Below are positions 30,059-41,639 of a stretch of 59,110 nt of DNA, piece after piece. How positions within the stretch are numbered: the first letter of the stretch is position 1; each line of letters opens with the position of its first letter. Position numbers and translations under genes: made by a program. Location of the stretch: contig CAZLWR010000004.1 of NCBI GenBank assembly GCA_964563595.1, forward strand, positions 1-59,110, written 5' to 3'. Below the pieces are notes generated by a model that saw only the letters and a program-made list of their open reading frames with translations, searched no databases and was not told where the DNA came from. The DNA is from CALMFT01 sp964563595. GTDB taxonomy: Bacteria > Patescibacteriota > Gracilibacteria > Absconditabacterales > Absconditicoccaceae.

Positions 30059-30985
30059 ATGAATCACGATGCAAAGATATATGTCAGCTGACACAGAGGT
30101 TTGGTTGGTAGTGCGATTGTAAGGCATTTACAACAGGAATGATATAATAATCTGATCCTCAAAACGCATGCAGAATTAGATCTTCTTGACCAAGCACAAG
30201 TCAGATTATTTTTTGATACTGAAAAACCGGAATATGTGATTTCTTGTGCAGCAAAAGTAGGCTGAATAAAGGCAAATATGACTTATCCAGCAGATTTTTT
30301 GTACCAAAATTTGCAAATGCAAAACAATATTATCCGATCAGCACATCAAGCCGATGTAAAAAAGTTGCTCTTCTTGGGAAGTAGCTGCATCTACCCTAGA
30401 GGATGCCCACAGCCCATGAAAGAAGAATATCTGCTGGACGGGAAACCCGAACCTACCAACGAAGGCTATGCATTGGCGAAAATCGCAGGCATGAAGCTCT
30501 GTGAAACTATCTACAATCAATATGGGCAAACATTTATTTCGTGCATGCCTACAAATATCTACGGACCTGGAGATAACTTTTCACCAGAAAGTTCACATGT
30601 CATACCAGCTCTGATACAAAGGATGCATCATGCAAAAGTGAATAATCTTCCCGAAGTAGTCATACGAGGCAGTGGGGAAAGCAGAAGAGAATTTCTATAT
30701 GTGGATGATCTTGCACAAGCTATCGTATTTCTTACAAAACATTATAACGAAAAAGAATTTTTGAATATAGGAACCTGAGAGGATGTTTCCATCAAAGAAG
30801 TCGCCTTTATGATCAAAGAAGTTGTTGATTACGCTGGTGGATTAATTTTTGATGTTAGCAAACCAGATGGCATGCCTAGAAAACTGCTTGATGTAAGCAA
30901 AATAAATAAACTAGGACGGGAAGCAACGACGCCCTTATATGACGGATTGCAAAAAAGTTACGAGTGGTATCTTGCGAATAAATAA
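30059..30985 (+). CDS. fcl: GDP-L-fucose synthase-like reductase/epimerase (308 aa)
   Basis: IYVSGHRGLVGSAIVRHLQ (family start gH.GmvGsai.r.L; first Gly TGA), ELDLLDQAQVRLFFD, AAKVGGIKANMTYPADFLYQNLQMQ, FLGSSCIYPRGCPQPMKEEYLL (Ser/Tyr motif), EGYALAKIAGMKLC (Y...K), PTNIYGPGDNFSPESSHVIPALI and GSGESRREFLYVDDLA. All are diagnostic for Fcl/WcaG, which converts GDP-4-keto-6-deoxymannose to GDP-L-fucose. As with gmd, a heptose-specific homologue is possible. TAA at 30983. Confidence 0.9.
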
Positions 30986-31027
30986 TTACTAAAAGTTCTT
31001 GACGAAGAGATTATTAGACTGATTTTC

Positions 31028-32092
31028 ATGCACTCAAAAAAAGTACTCTATATCAAAGCACAAGGACTAGGAGACATGATTTCCGGTATACCCAAATTAC
31101 TGGAACTCAAACAACAAGGATATGAAGTGCATCAAATATTCTATGATGTTAGATATCTCAGTGCATTTGTAAGCGGAGAACAAAAGAGATTATTCAGAAA
31201 GCTGCCCATGGGATCTACATGATGGCTGCGATTTTTGGAATTATTGCAAAAAAGCAAATTGGTCGACAGCATATTTTTCATACCCTATGGTTTTTTCTCA
31301 TTGCTTTGGTTTTTAATCAAAAACTTCAGAAAGTTTGATGAAGTTATAATCCCTATCAAAACAAGGAATGCTCTGATTATAGGATATATAGTCTGAAAGA
31401 AAGTAACCTGTATCTTTGAACATGTGAATGATACAAAACCAGGACGCACTATTATTGAATGAGAGATAGGATATAATCCGGGATCCCTCTATCAATATCA
31501 CAATCTAGTAGCTTTCGAAGAAGAATCGTATCATGGCTTGCCACAAAAGTATGTTGCTATTTACACCAGTGTTTGGGAAAGAAGCATGGATGCAGATGAA
31601 CGAGTCAAAGTGATGAATTACCTATTAGATCAAGGTTTTGCCGTAGTAATTTTGGGAGGAGATAGGGAAAGACGGTTTACACAAGCACTGGAAAGTCACG
31701 ACATCTACAAAAGAATTATCAACCTTATGGGTAAAACCAGTATCAAGCAAGCAATTTCTATCCTCAAGCACTCTCAAGCAAATATTTTGTGCAATGGATG
31801 AATGATGCGAATAGGCAATCTTGTCCATAAAAACAATATTAACATACATACCGTTAGTGCGTTTTTAATGGAAGCCACTGTGGACAATATACACTCTTAT
31901 AATCTCAGGTTATATGAATATCCCCAGTGTCAACCTTGTGAAGCTTCGTCACTCCCACAGCAGCTGAGAATACCGAAATGCGTATTTTACAATACGGACA
32001 GAGAAGGTGAATGTAGAAAAGTTACTACTGCCTATGCAGTTATTAAACACATAAAACTCATTTTACCAAACTCAACTCATTCACAAACATAA
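31028..32092 (+). CDS. GT9/heptosyltransferase-like glycosyltransferase (354 aa)
   Basis: A GT-B fold pattern of the ADP-heptose:LPS heptosyltransferase family: MHSKKVLYIKAQGLGDMISGIPKLLEL (compare iL.irlsaiGDvl...P....l), DEVIIPIKTRNALIIGY, YVAIYTSVWERSMDADERVKVMNYLLDQGFAVVILGGDRE, and LMGKTSIKQAISILKHSQANILCNGG (compare l.GktsL.el..li..a.l.i.ndsG). A Cys cluster LYEYPQCQPCEA near the end is typical of GT9 tails. A heptosyl donor would agree with the heptose genes upstream. The family is divergent, so moderate confidence. TAA at 32090. Confidence 0.6.
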
Positions 32093-32116
32093 ATTTACCA
32101 AATATATTATCATATT

Positions 32117-33013
32117 ATGATCATAGTGAAATTGATTGCATGACATGGGAATCAGATGTTTCAATATGCTACCGCAAGAGCTCTGGCTATAAAACACAAT
32201 ACCGATCTCTACATTGATACAGATTGGTTTTATCACAATAAATTAGATTATCTGAATTATAGATTGCAGCATTTTAACATTCAAGCAAAAGTTGCCACAA
32301 AAAAAGAGAAACCACGATACGCGATTCTGCGGAAAGATAAAATTCTCCATACATTGCGATATCCCATCAATTTAATTGTCAAAATTTTGCATCCAAGGCA
32401 TTTTATAGAAAACAAACGTCATCCGCTTATTCATCCTTGAATGTTTGATTTTAATCCCACAACGCCCACACTCAGTGACAATACATATCTGGAATGATTT
32501 TGGCAAAGCGAACATTATTTCAAAGACGTAGAAGATATAATCAGAAAAGACTTCACACTCAAAGAACCTATATCTGATCCAGAGAATTTGCAAGTAATGG
32601 AACTTATGAGTAAAACCAATTCAATAAGTTTACATGTCAGAAGGTGAGATTATGTAGGATCAGCACTGGGTGGAATATGCGATAAGGCTTACTATGAAAA
32701 GGCTATTGAGTTTATAAAAAGCAAAGTCCAAGATCCAGTTTTTTTCATTTTCTCAAACGATATACAACGATGTAAAGATAATCTGAATACCTGAGACACA
32801 AGCCACTTTATTGATTGAAACAAAGGAGAAAATGCTTATAAGGACATGATTCTCATGTCTTATTGTAAACATAATATCATTGCCAACAGTAGTTTCTCAC
32901 GACGAGGAGCTCGGCTCAATACTAACCCCAATAAAATAGTCATCGCTCCGACCAGATGGCATCAGACTATGGAATACAAAGATACAGTACCCTCAGAGTG
33001 GATCAGATTATAA
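32117..33013 (+). CDS. GT11 alpha-1,2-fucosyltransferase (298 aa)
   Basis: The N-terminus MIIVKLIAGHGNQMFQYATARAL matches the GT11 motif (GGLGNQMFQYA; one Gly is TGA), then YIDTDWFYHNK, GFWQSEHYFKDVEDIIRKDF and the GDP-binding motif SLHVRRGDYV. VFFIFSNDIQRCKDNL, MILMSYCKHNIIANSSFS and PTRWHQT complete the family set. It transfers L-fucose from GDP-fucose to galactose O2, matching the Gmd/Fcl genes upstream. An ATAATCTGA-type motif overlaps its stop (33003-33011). TAA at 33011. Confident on family. Confidence 0.87.
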
Positions 33014-33049
33014 ATCACCTGTATTTAGTTTACTTCGCTACAGCATCTT

Positions 33050-33934
33050 ATGTTCTTATTGGATTTTCACAGATACTATCACGAGATTTATCCAAATGAC
33101 CTACATCTCAAAAGAGAGCTTCGATACTATATCAGCAAATATCGTGTCATTAGCAAAGTCCTGCAATATATCAAAAGCAGTAATAAAAAGCATTTCAAAG
33201 TATGTGATATAGGTGGATGATATGGGTACGACGATATGTTACTCAAAAAGTTGGCAAGCATATATTATCCGGATGTCGTGATTGATATAGATGTACTAGA
33301 TCCTACCACTGATTTTTATAATACTGTACATCATCTCGGGGAATCAGATATCAGCAAACAAAGTAAAATAAACTACATTGAGGAATCGTTTCTTACTTTT
33401 GATACAAAAGCAAGTGCCGAACAATATGATATTATATTGTGTTGTGAAGTAATTGAGCATCTCTGGACCTCTGAGCAAGAAGTCTTTTTTGCAAACTTCA
33501 ATCGTATACTCAAAAAGGGAGGAATTATCGGCATCACCTGTCCAAATGGATCAGCTATGTTTAAGGGTCTATATGGAATCTACACACGATTTCGCAAACA
33601 AGATCATATTTTTGAGGCAGAGTTTCACTATCGCTATAGTCATATCGGGGTACCGACGGTATTCCAAGTATTAGGGTTATTCCAAAGAAAAGGGTTTCAA
33701 GTACATCACTTATACGCCACCACCCCGCTAAGTTCTACCAAGGCGACTCCATTAAGCATTGTTCTCAATAAGATATTTGAAGCATGTAAATACATCAATC
33801 TTTTTTTCTCCACAGACGCAGTCTATATTGCTACCAAAAAACATGCACTTGAGGAGAAGAAATGGTATAATGACTCTTCTATCGTATTGGATACACACAC
33901 CGAGTTGAACAAGAAAGTTCTCCAACCTTCGTAA
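33050..33934 (+). CDS. SAM-dependent methyltransferase (294 aa)
   Basis: A class I SAM fold: FKVCDIGGGYGYDDMLL (motif I, DiGgG.G), VIDIDVLDP (motif II acid), YDIILCCEVIEHLWTSEQEVFFANFNRILKKGGIIGITCPNG (motif III and post-I E-x-x-EH), and a C-terminal domain. The E.IEHL...f.e..RiLK.GG pattern is the Methyltransf_23/11 type common in polysaccharide loci. Acceptor unknown, probably a sugar hydroxyl of the glycan. Stop TAA at 33932. Confidence 0.75.
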
Positions 33935-33963
33935 AATATCTTATTATTCTTTATATTACCACT

Positions 33964-34500
33964 ATGTCTAAAAAACTTCACTTATGATGCTGATCCGATG
34001 CAAAACCGGGATATATCAACCAGGATATCATTAAATTCCCGGGAGTAGATTTGGTTTTTGATCTTGATAACTTCCCCTATCCATTTGACGAGAACTCTTT
34101 GGATGAAGTTTACTCTGCACATGTTCTTGAGCACGTTACCGATCTCGGAAAAGTTATGGAAGAAATGACTAGGATTTGTAAAAACGGTGCCGAGATCAAG
34201 GTTATCGTGCCCTATTTCGCAAATCCAGGTACTCGAGCAGATTACACGCATAAAAGAGGGTTTACGACTGCGACCTTCATCTATTTTCACCCAGACTTTC
34301 CCTATAATCATAATGCGAGTATTTTAGTCAAAGATTATAGAATTCATTTTTTCTGGAACAGGAAGAAGTTTTTACATTCGGCAATGATTAATCGGATACC
34401 AGATTTTTTCATCAATCTTTTCCCTAGGTTTTATGAGAGATTTTTCGCATACATACTTCCGGCCGCGGAAATTCATTACTTACTTGAAGTAAAAAAATAA
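33964..34500 (+). CDS. Small methyltransferase-like protein (178 aa)
   Basis: N-terminus KKLHLGCGSDAKPGYINQDI, in which both Gly codons of LGCGS are TGA, is the standard SAM motif I of the small type-11 methyltransferases in glycan clusters. FPYPFDENSLDEVYSAHVLEHV and MEEMTRICKNGAEIKVIVPYFANPG complete the core. The C-terminal 60 residues (RDYRIHFFWNRKKF and following) probably bind the acceptor. The stop TAA shares its last A with the ATG of the next gene. Confidence 0.75.
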
Positions 34501-35582
34501 TGCACAAAAAAGTTTCTATCATAGTATTGAATTATAATGGATTGAAGTTCAATCAGGACTGTCTCGATTCAATATTGAAACAATCATACAGGGACTTCGA
34601 AATACTTTTCGTAGATAATAATTCCAGCGATAGCTCCCTACAGCAGGTTCAAACCCATTACACAAAACAAATACAAGAAGGGAGCATCAAAATTATTGCG
34701 AATAAACAAAATGATGGATTTGCTGAAGGAAATAACATTTGAGTAACACATGCGTCTCCAGAATCAGATTATATTTGTCTATTGAATAATGATACTATTG
34801 TTGACTCAAATTGGCTTTGAGAATTGGTAACATGCATAGAATCCAATCCAGAACTAGGAGCAGTTTGAAGTTTGATACTAGACAAATGATTTGAAGAACA
34901 AACAAAAGAGCTCTTCTTCAAACAAAAGAAAGTTGGGGTTAACAATTATATCATGGAGCCGGTATTAAGAACTATTAGCGAAAAAGAGATAGAAAACGGA
35001 GTAATTTACACGACAGGGTTGGGATGATGCAGTCTGTTGTATAAAAAGAAGCTCATCTCAAAACCCTTTCCCTCATTTTACTTTGCTTATGGAGAAGATA
35101 CCTATCTTTCATTTTGTCTTATCTTGAGTGGACACAAGCTCGCAATCTGCACTACATCTCTCGTACACCACCTCGGATCAGGAAGTTTTGGTAAAAAAGT
35201 CAGCTTACTCAAAGCATTCCACGGAGCCAAAAATCAGCTTATCAATATATTATTATTTCATAGTACCAGCAATGCCATCAAGTTGATGCCTGTTTACTTA
35301 CTGTATCAACTCGTGAAAATTGGCAGCGGAAGTCCGTTTACCAGAATAAAGGGATTGTTAAAAGCTATTGCACGATGTTTTGGTCATAACCAAGAAATCC
35401 AGGAACAAAAACAACGCATACAAGCTGTCAAAACTATACCCTATCAGGACTTCACTAAACAACTATCCACTAAAGTATTTGATAATACCTACTTTTTAAC
35501 AATGCCCCGTTACCAATTACGAATCATGAACAGCCTCAACAAGATTTGCAAACTTTACTTTAACCTACTGTCAATCAAGTAA
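34500..35582 (+). CDS. Family 2 glycosyltransferase, rhamnosyltransferase-like (360 aa)
   Basis: KVSIIVLNYNGLKFNQDCLDSIL, ILFVDNNSSDSS, NDGFAEGNNIGV, ICLLNNDTIVDSNWLGELV (NDD-type metal site), ELGAVGSLILD, GLGGCSLLYKKKL and FFAYGEDTYLSFCL are the ordered motifs of GT2 enzymes of the WcaA/RfbN type, which often transfer rhamnose or related deoxyhexoses. Overlaps the previous stop by one base and the next start by one base (TAATG at both ends), a tightly coupled operon. TAA at 35580. Confidence 0.82.
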
Positions 35583-36811
35583 TGACCAGAAAAATAAAAC
35601 AGCTTATTCTCAAATATCTCAAATCTAAAATGATCCGAAGCATCATCGTATTTTTTGCAAAAGTATATAACCATCTCATACGTGCTTTGAGGATTTTTTC
35701 ATTTGGAGGATTTTTCGTAGGACCACCCGCTATTTGGAATAGGCCCACCAAGGAACGATGTGAGAACTACAATCATCAGCACAAAGATAGCAAAGCCCTC
35801 TATCACAAAGTGTATGATGCCCACACAATTCATATAGAAAAACAGGCAAACACAGTTAACCAAATACAAGCAAGACACAAAGAAGTGTTAAAATATACTC
35901 AGGAACCACAGTACGAACAATTTGCTGCAAGCATCCCAAACGGAAAGATAGTAGGAACTTACACCAACCTCACACCAGATTATAAAATCTTGCAAGATGG
36001 CTCTTGGTATTTAGATAGTGACCTTTACGGAAATCCTTATACCTACCAAGTCTATTTATGAACATTTATAAAAAATAATCAGACTATCGCATTATTATCA
36101 AGCAATGACTCTTTCAAAAACTATTGGCATCGGATATTGTATGCACTTCCCAAGTTTCACTTGTTTCAAAGGTCTGGTATTGAAATTGATATGTACGCAA
36201 CAGATTATCACTCTAAGTTCAATAAGGAATCACTAGAACTCTTGGGAATCCCCAAAGATCGTATCATTGTGCTCGATAGCACTTCACGCATTCAAACAAA
36301 AAATCTTGTCATCGCAAGCACCCCAACCCTACTGGGCAATGTACCTCAGTGGACCATTGATTTCTTGCAATCCACCTTCGTGTCACAAGAAGCTACTCAG
36401 AAAAAAAACACTAAAAGGATATTGATCTCCAGAATAACTAATAGGAAAATTGCGAATGAAAAAGAATTATTGACCTACCTTGAGCCATTGGGATTTGAAA
36501 GAGTAGTGCTGGATACTATGTCCGTGAAAGAACAAGCTAACTTATTCAATAGCTGTGAAGTAGTAATCTGACCTCATGGAGCAGGTCTGGTGAATATTCT
36601 CTTTTGTCGTCCTTGAGCGACCGTCATTGAACTCCAACACGAAGATACCGTAAAAGGTCACATCTACGCAGTATCCAATTCTTGCCGTTTAAACTACGCT
36701 TATATAGTCGGTGATGCTATCAAAGATAATAGTAAAATTGAAATGGATAAAGATATGCATATACCCTTAGAAAGCCTACAGGCAACTCTGAAAATGATGC
36801 ATGTATCATAA
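35582..36811 (+). CDS. GT61-family glycosyltransferase (409 aa)
   Basis: The C-terminal half has the DUF563/GT61 signature: RILISRITNRKIANEKELLTYLEPLGFERVVLDTMSVKEQANLFNSCEVVIGPHGAGLVNILFCRPGATVIEL-type block (compare ...iSR....R.i.Ne.el...l...gf..v....ms...Q..lf..a..iig.HGagl.n..f...g..viEl), with glycines partly TGA. The N-terminus has a membrane-near helix (SIIVFFAKVYNHLIRALRIFSF). In bacteria GT61 enzymes add sugars in capsule or O-antigen synthesis. Last gene before a bidirectional terminator. TAA at 36809. Confidence 0.78.
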
Positions 36812-36831
36812 TGATTTAATTCATATATGTT

Positions 36832-36870
36832 AAAAACACAGGCATATCATACACCTGTGTTTTTATTTTT
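36832..36870. terminator. Bidirectional intrinsic terminator
   Basis: AAAAACACAGG, a loop of about eleven bases, then CCTGTGTTTTTATTTTTT. The inverted repeat has A/T tracts on both sides, so it can stop the plus-strand glycan operon ending at 36811 and the minus-strand three-domain gene ending at 36901. An exact ATAATCTGA copy (36882-36890) follows. Confidence 0.8.
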
Positions 36871-36900
36871 TGTAAGCAGTCATAATCTGATTATATTTGT

Positions 36901-39519
36901 TTATGAAAATGTTTTTACTTCAGTAAACTTAGCACCGATATCTACACGACTAATATCATCCTCAGATGCTCATGCGAGATCTTTTATGTTAATAAACTCG
37001 ATACCTCCGTCCACAAGATGTTGGTTGTTCCTAATGATATCTTCAGCAAAGTTCCAAGCCAATATAACGACCGCATTTGGTTTATCTGCAGCAATAGCAT
37101 CTTTGCTTTTGATCGGTATAGTAACTCCTGGCATTACTTTGTTGTGTTTGAGACTATTATCTTCAACAATATAATCCAAGATATCTGTGGATACGCCATA
37201 ATAGTTCAAAGCCGTAGTTGCCTTTGCGGGAGATCCGTATCCAACAATCTTAGCATATTTAGATTTAAGGTTTTTCAGATTATTATTGGTATTTTTCTTC
37301 ATAGTTTCGATTCTTTTCCCGAAGTCTTGATATGTTTCATAGTTCAATAATCCAAATTCTTTTTCTTTCATCAAGAACTGATTGACGCTGTTATCAATAG
37401 GATAACCCTGTCTTTGAACATATACTCTGATAGAACCACCATGAGTATTAATATGCTCTACCTTGACCACGGATAAGTTCAATCTATTGAAGAAATTATT
37501 GATAGAGGTTACGGACCAATAATTGACATGCTCATGATAGATATTATCAAAAGTCAGATCCTTGATCGTATCCAATAAATATTGAACCTCTACGATGAAA
37601 GTACCATCTTCTTTGAGCAGTTTGAAAGCATCTTTCGCAATAGCTTTCACACCGTCAGAATGTGCAAATACATTTGATGCAGTTACTAAATCTGCTTTCC
37701 CTTTTGTTTCGATAATAGAATCGACCACTTGTTCAGTGAAATAACTTTGTATAGTTTCGATACCATTGCCGTTTGCTATATCAGCAACGTTCTTTGCTGG
37801 TTCCACACCAAGTATTTTTACATTTCTTTCTTTGAGCGGCTTAAGGAAGATACCGTCATTGGATCCAATATCTACGACCAATGAATTGGCATTGAGTTTG
37901 AAATCATTGATAAACTGAACAGCAGCGTTTTCAAAATGATCTCTAAATGACTTCGCAGTTGAAGAAACATAGAGGTAATTATCAAACATTTTTTGAGGCG
38001 GTACTACTACTGACAGCTGACAATTGTGGCATTGTGGACAGTAATCCATTTCCAACGGAAACATCTCAGGCTTGTCGTTCAGATTATCTAACAAATTATT
38101 TGCCAAAGGAGACATACCCAAAGAAACTACTTTTTTCATCTTGGTATTCGCACAAGATCTGCATTCTTTTTTGTAGTTAGCAATAAGAGATTGTCTGAGA
38201 TCCTCGTCTACAATAACACTCGTGATCGTATGTTCACCAAAATTCTCATGTTCTCTTTCTCCTCTTACTAAGTTCAACAAGATTGAATCTTTGGTAAACA
38301 CCATCGTATGAGCCACATTTGGTTTAGTGATGATCATATCTCCTGGTTGTGCCAATTGCGTAATCAACGGAGCGTTTGGTTCAGAAAGATCTTTGTGTAC
38401 AGAGATATATTCACCCGTAATAAGTAATACTTTTTGTTCTTGTACAGGATGATAGTGATTTGCTCTGATTACACCTGCTTTTGATTCAATATATCCAATC
38501 CAGTTGATTGGTTCAGTCAGCTCATAATTACTGATCTTACCTCTATAATCGATAAATTCTTTTGTTCCTTGTTCGATATATTCCATATCTGGATGCTTAG
38601 AAGTAGCCGACCAATTCTTGATCATTTGTTTAATACTGTCTCTTACATTGTATCTAAACTTAAAACCAGTTGATAATAATTTCTTATTGGAAAGCGTATA
38701 TCCTGCATTTGGAATTTCATCATCTGTAGCAATGAGTTGGAGTTTTGGATTGAACTCTTTACAGATCTCTGCAACTTGTTTGACCGTCACAATCTCATTA
38801 GTACAATGATAGATTTCTCTATGGAGAGGCTGCTCAGCCACAAACTTAAGACATCTTGCGACGTCAAATACAGATACCAAACTCTTATATTGGACGCCTC
38901 CAGCAAACATTTTGATTGTTCCATTTTGAGAAGCTATTTTGGAAAAAAGATTTGGCATAATGTTGATACGCGTAGTATCATTAGAGTAACCATAATTGGA
39001 ACCTAGCCTTAATACCACGAAATCCTTATCTGATGCAGCTAAGTCTTTTTCCGATTGCACCTTACCAGTTGAGTAAGTAAGCATAGGCGTTGGCTCTACT
39101 TCCTCCGTAATATCGAACACAGCACGATCAAATCCTTCATACACTACATGCGTAGAAGGGAAAATAATTTTACAATGTGCCGGAGTATATTTGATGATGT
39201 TTCTTGTACCCATAACACCTACTTCTGCTATTTGTTTATCTTTTTCTGACCCTGATTCTGTTTTGGTGTAAGCAACATCGGTAATTCCAGCTAAATGATG
39301 AACAATATCTGCATCTCACAATACTTTAGCCATCAGAGTTTCGTCCATAATATCACCATGAATGAAATCAATGCCTCGATCTCTCAGTTCTTTAACTCTT
39401 TCGGATACAAATCTATTATCTACCACTACAACGTTTTTAAACCTTGTTTCACCTGAGTAAAGTCTACAAAGTTCAGTGCCAATATACCCGATTCCACCAG
39501 TAATTACTACTTTCTGCAT
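36901..39519 (-). CDS. Three-domain protein: SDR epimerase - cupin - C-methyltransferase (872 aa)
   Basis: Residues 1-305 are an NAD-binding extended SDR (VVITGGIGYIGTELCRLY; FPSTHVVYEGFD; YSTGK for Y..K; LRLGSNYG). About 320-440 is a cupin (IRANHYHPVQEQKVLLITGEY, QPGDMIITKPNVAHTMVF) like CapF-type C-terminal domains. From 450 there is a sugar C-methyltransferase of the TylC3/NovU type: zinc ligands CRSC and YCPQCHNCQL, DIGSNDGIFLKPL (SAM motif I, residue about 548), HEHVNYWS, HGGSIRVY and a third Rossmann part VGYGSPAKATT. It probably makes a branched deoxysugar. Only two of roughly 50 Gly codons are UGA, far below its neighbours. TAA at 36901. Confidence 0.8.
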
Positions 39520-39720
39520 CCTATATATTTTTACTATATAAAAAAAATAACGAATCTTTGTTACGCATTCATGACCTTATCATACTTCATATGTTAGCCC
39601 GAATTTGCTCTAATAAATAAGGACATGAGATATAAGTATTGTAAAATTAAGTTCAATCATCTTACCTATTATCCTCTTTACAAGCCATAAGTAATAATAT
39701 GGTTGCAATATCTAATATGC

Positions 39721-39745
39721 AAAAAATGCAACCTTTATGTTGCAT
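39721..39745 (-). terminator. Intrinsic terminator of the minus-strand GT4/methyltransferase operon
   Basis: On the minus strand ATGCAAC, loop ATAAAG, GTTGCAT, then TTTTTT: a 7-bp stem with a T tract, 38 bases after the methyltransferase stop at 39783. It separates that operon from the three-domain gene starting at 39519. The rest of 39520-39782 is AT-rich and shows no gene; it should hold the promoter of the three-domain gene. Confidence 0.75.
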
Positions 39746-39782
39746 CCCTACTATTAATTGTAAGCACTAGTGCCAATATCTA

Positions 39783-40436
39783 CTAAGTATTCTTGGTAGC
39801 TTGTACAATAGTTACGTGATGATCGAAAGCTGGCTTTTGCTCTCTGATGAGAACATCTCTGTGAATATTAAACACCCCTTCGAATATCCCTCTTCATGGA
39901 AATGGATAAAAGTGTTTTCCTTGATAAAATATCTTCTCTACATTGAAATGCTGTTTCACAGAACCCACAAAAGTGTTGGTATCAAAATTGGTAACATGGT
40001 AAGTGTTTTTCACCAACTCGCCTTTATAATTTGGTGTGGACATAAGCAATACCCCACCCGGCTTGAGTACTCTATGTATTTCATCCAAAAAATGGTGATA
40101 TTCTACAATGTGTTCAATAGTCTCAAAAGAAATGACTACATCAAACATATTATCTGCGAAAGGTATCGTCGTGCCATCACCTACGGTATAGGTAAGATTG
40201 GGAAGAGTATATTGCTTTTGGGCAAGCTCTACCGATTCTTTATCAATATCCACTCCATCGATTTTTTGAGCAACTTGTGCCAATGTATAAGTGCCATATC
40301 CCGTACCACAAGCGATATCCAAAACCACCTTATCCTTACAAATCGGTTTTGCCAAATCATATCTTGCCAGATGGTCAGCAAATCTCAAATCAAATTTCCA
40401 CTGCTTTTCCTCTACTCTTTCACCAGTAAACTTCAT
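39783..40436 (-). CDS. SAM-dependent methyltransferase (217 aa)
   Basis: It begins MKFTGERVEEKQWKFDLRFADHLARY, a lead typical of methyltransferases in glycan clusters. Then VLDIACGTGYGTYTLAQ (motif I), VDIDKESVELAQ (motif II), VGDGTTIPFADNMFDVVISFETIEHI, and EIHRVLKPGGVLLMSTPNY follow: a Methyltransf_11 core. The apparent end at a TGA (39894) is read through as Gly, adding 37 codons to TAG at 39783. Start ATG 40436, with in-frame GTG codons just before. Acceptor unknown; probably methylates a sugar of the surface glycan. Confidence 0.78.
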
Positions 40437-40487
40437 CACCACTTCATAAGAATATAAATAAATTATAAGCTGAACAATAAATACTCT

Positions 40488-41639
40488 CTATTTCTTTTTA
40501 GAAACTAACTTTTTGTATTCGTGATATACTGCAGATGATACACTTTCTCGCGTATATTCTGCCAACACTTTTTTATAACCATTTGCTGCTAGTTCATCTC
40601 TTTTTGCTTCGCTCATGGTCAGCAACTTTTCTATAGCTGCCTGTAATTGCTCTACGTTACCAGGTTCACAAAGTACTCAGGTAGTTTCATCTACCATATC
40701 TTTTACGTCTCCCACGTCAGTACCGATAACAGGCATACCGCAAGTAAATGCCTCCGGTATAACAATAGGCTGTCATTCGGCCAAAGAAGGTAATATGAAT
40801 ATATGATTTTTCTTAAATTCCTGTATGACAGCTTCGCCTGTTTTAGCACCCAAGAGAACCACATACTTCTTCAGGTTATTTTTATCTATCATATCTTGCA
40901 AACTTTCACGTAAACCTCAATCCCCTACAATATTCATATGAAAATGATATTCATCCAAAAGCTTTCTATCAATGTTTGCTATAGCCTTGATCAAGAATTC
41001 CAATCACTTCTGCCAATCCAGTCTCCCCACAAACAAAAAATTCGTTCCCGAGTGCTTTTCCTCCGGCTTCTCACGATGAAATCTGTGAGTATTAATTCCG
41101 GGGCGGATAATTACAATGTTTTTGTTGCGATTGGGATAATTGAGCACTTTACTGGAAACAGATATTTCACAATCATAGCGCAATCGGGTTATCAAAAATT
41201 TCTCTGCATAATAAAACAGATTTTTTTTGTTTACATCCAGGTGCATGCTTCCATGAACAGTATAAACTGTTGGAATATTCAATAATTTACCTACAATAAC
41301 TGCCGGGATACCCGCAAGCAAGGCGTGAGCATGTATCACATCATATTTTTCTTTTTTGGCTTTTTTGTATAAAAACCAGCTCGTTGTTATCAAACATATA
41401 AGTCTATGAAACGTAGAAAAGAACTTTGCAGCCGGACCAACTCTCCATACTCTGATTTTACCACCGTCCCGCACCTCATCCTTATCTACAACTGCCCCAT
41501 CATCAGCGATAATACTTCTCGTAAATACATCAACAGTACAATGATGATCCTTTACGAGATATTCAGATAAAAATTTAGCATAGAGCTGTCATCATCCTAC
41601 TATTGGCTCCCGTCCTTCAGTTAACATTGCTACTTTCAT
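40488..41639 (-). CDS. Family 4 glycosyltransferase (383 aa)
   Basis: GT-B enzyme of GT4: KVAMLTEGREPIVGGGQLYAKFL (N-terminal Gly-rich acceptor loop), YDVIHAHALLAGIPAVIVGKLLNIPTVYTVHGSMH, IISVSSKVLNY-like ISVSSKVL, IIRPGINTHRFH, NFLFVGRLDWQKGLEFLIKAI (donor-site GR...KG), and toward the end VLLGAKTGEAVIQEFKKN, FILPSLAEGQPIVIPEAFT (E-x7-E donor motif) and GNVEQLQAAIEKL. It transfers a sugar from a nucleotide donor to the growing chain. Overlaps the upstream GT4 by 10 bases. TAG at 40488. Confidence 0.85.

Noticed and set aside
39520..39782. A small gene or RNA in the 263-base gap
   Set aside because: Only a terminator hairpin on the minus strand (39721-39745) and AT-rich promoter-like DNA are visible; no sustained open frame with family features.
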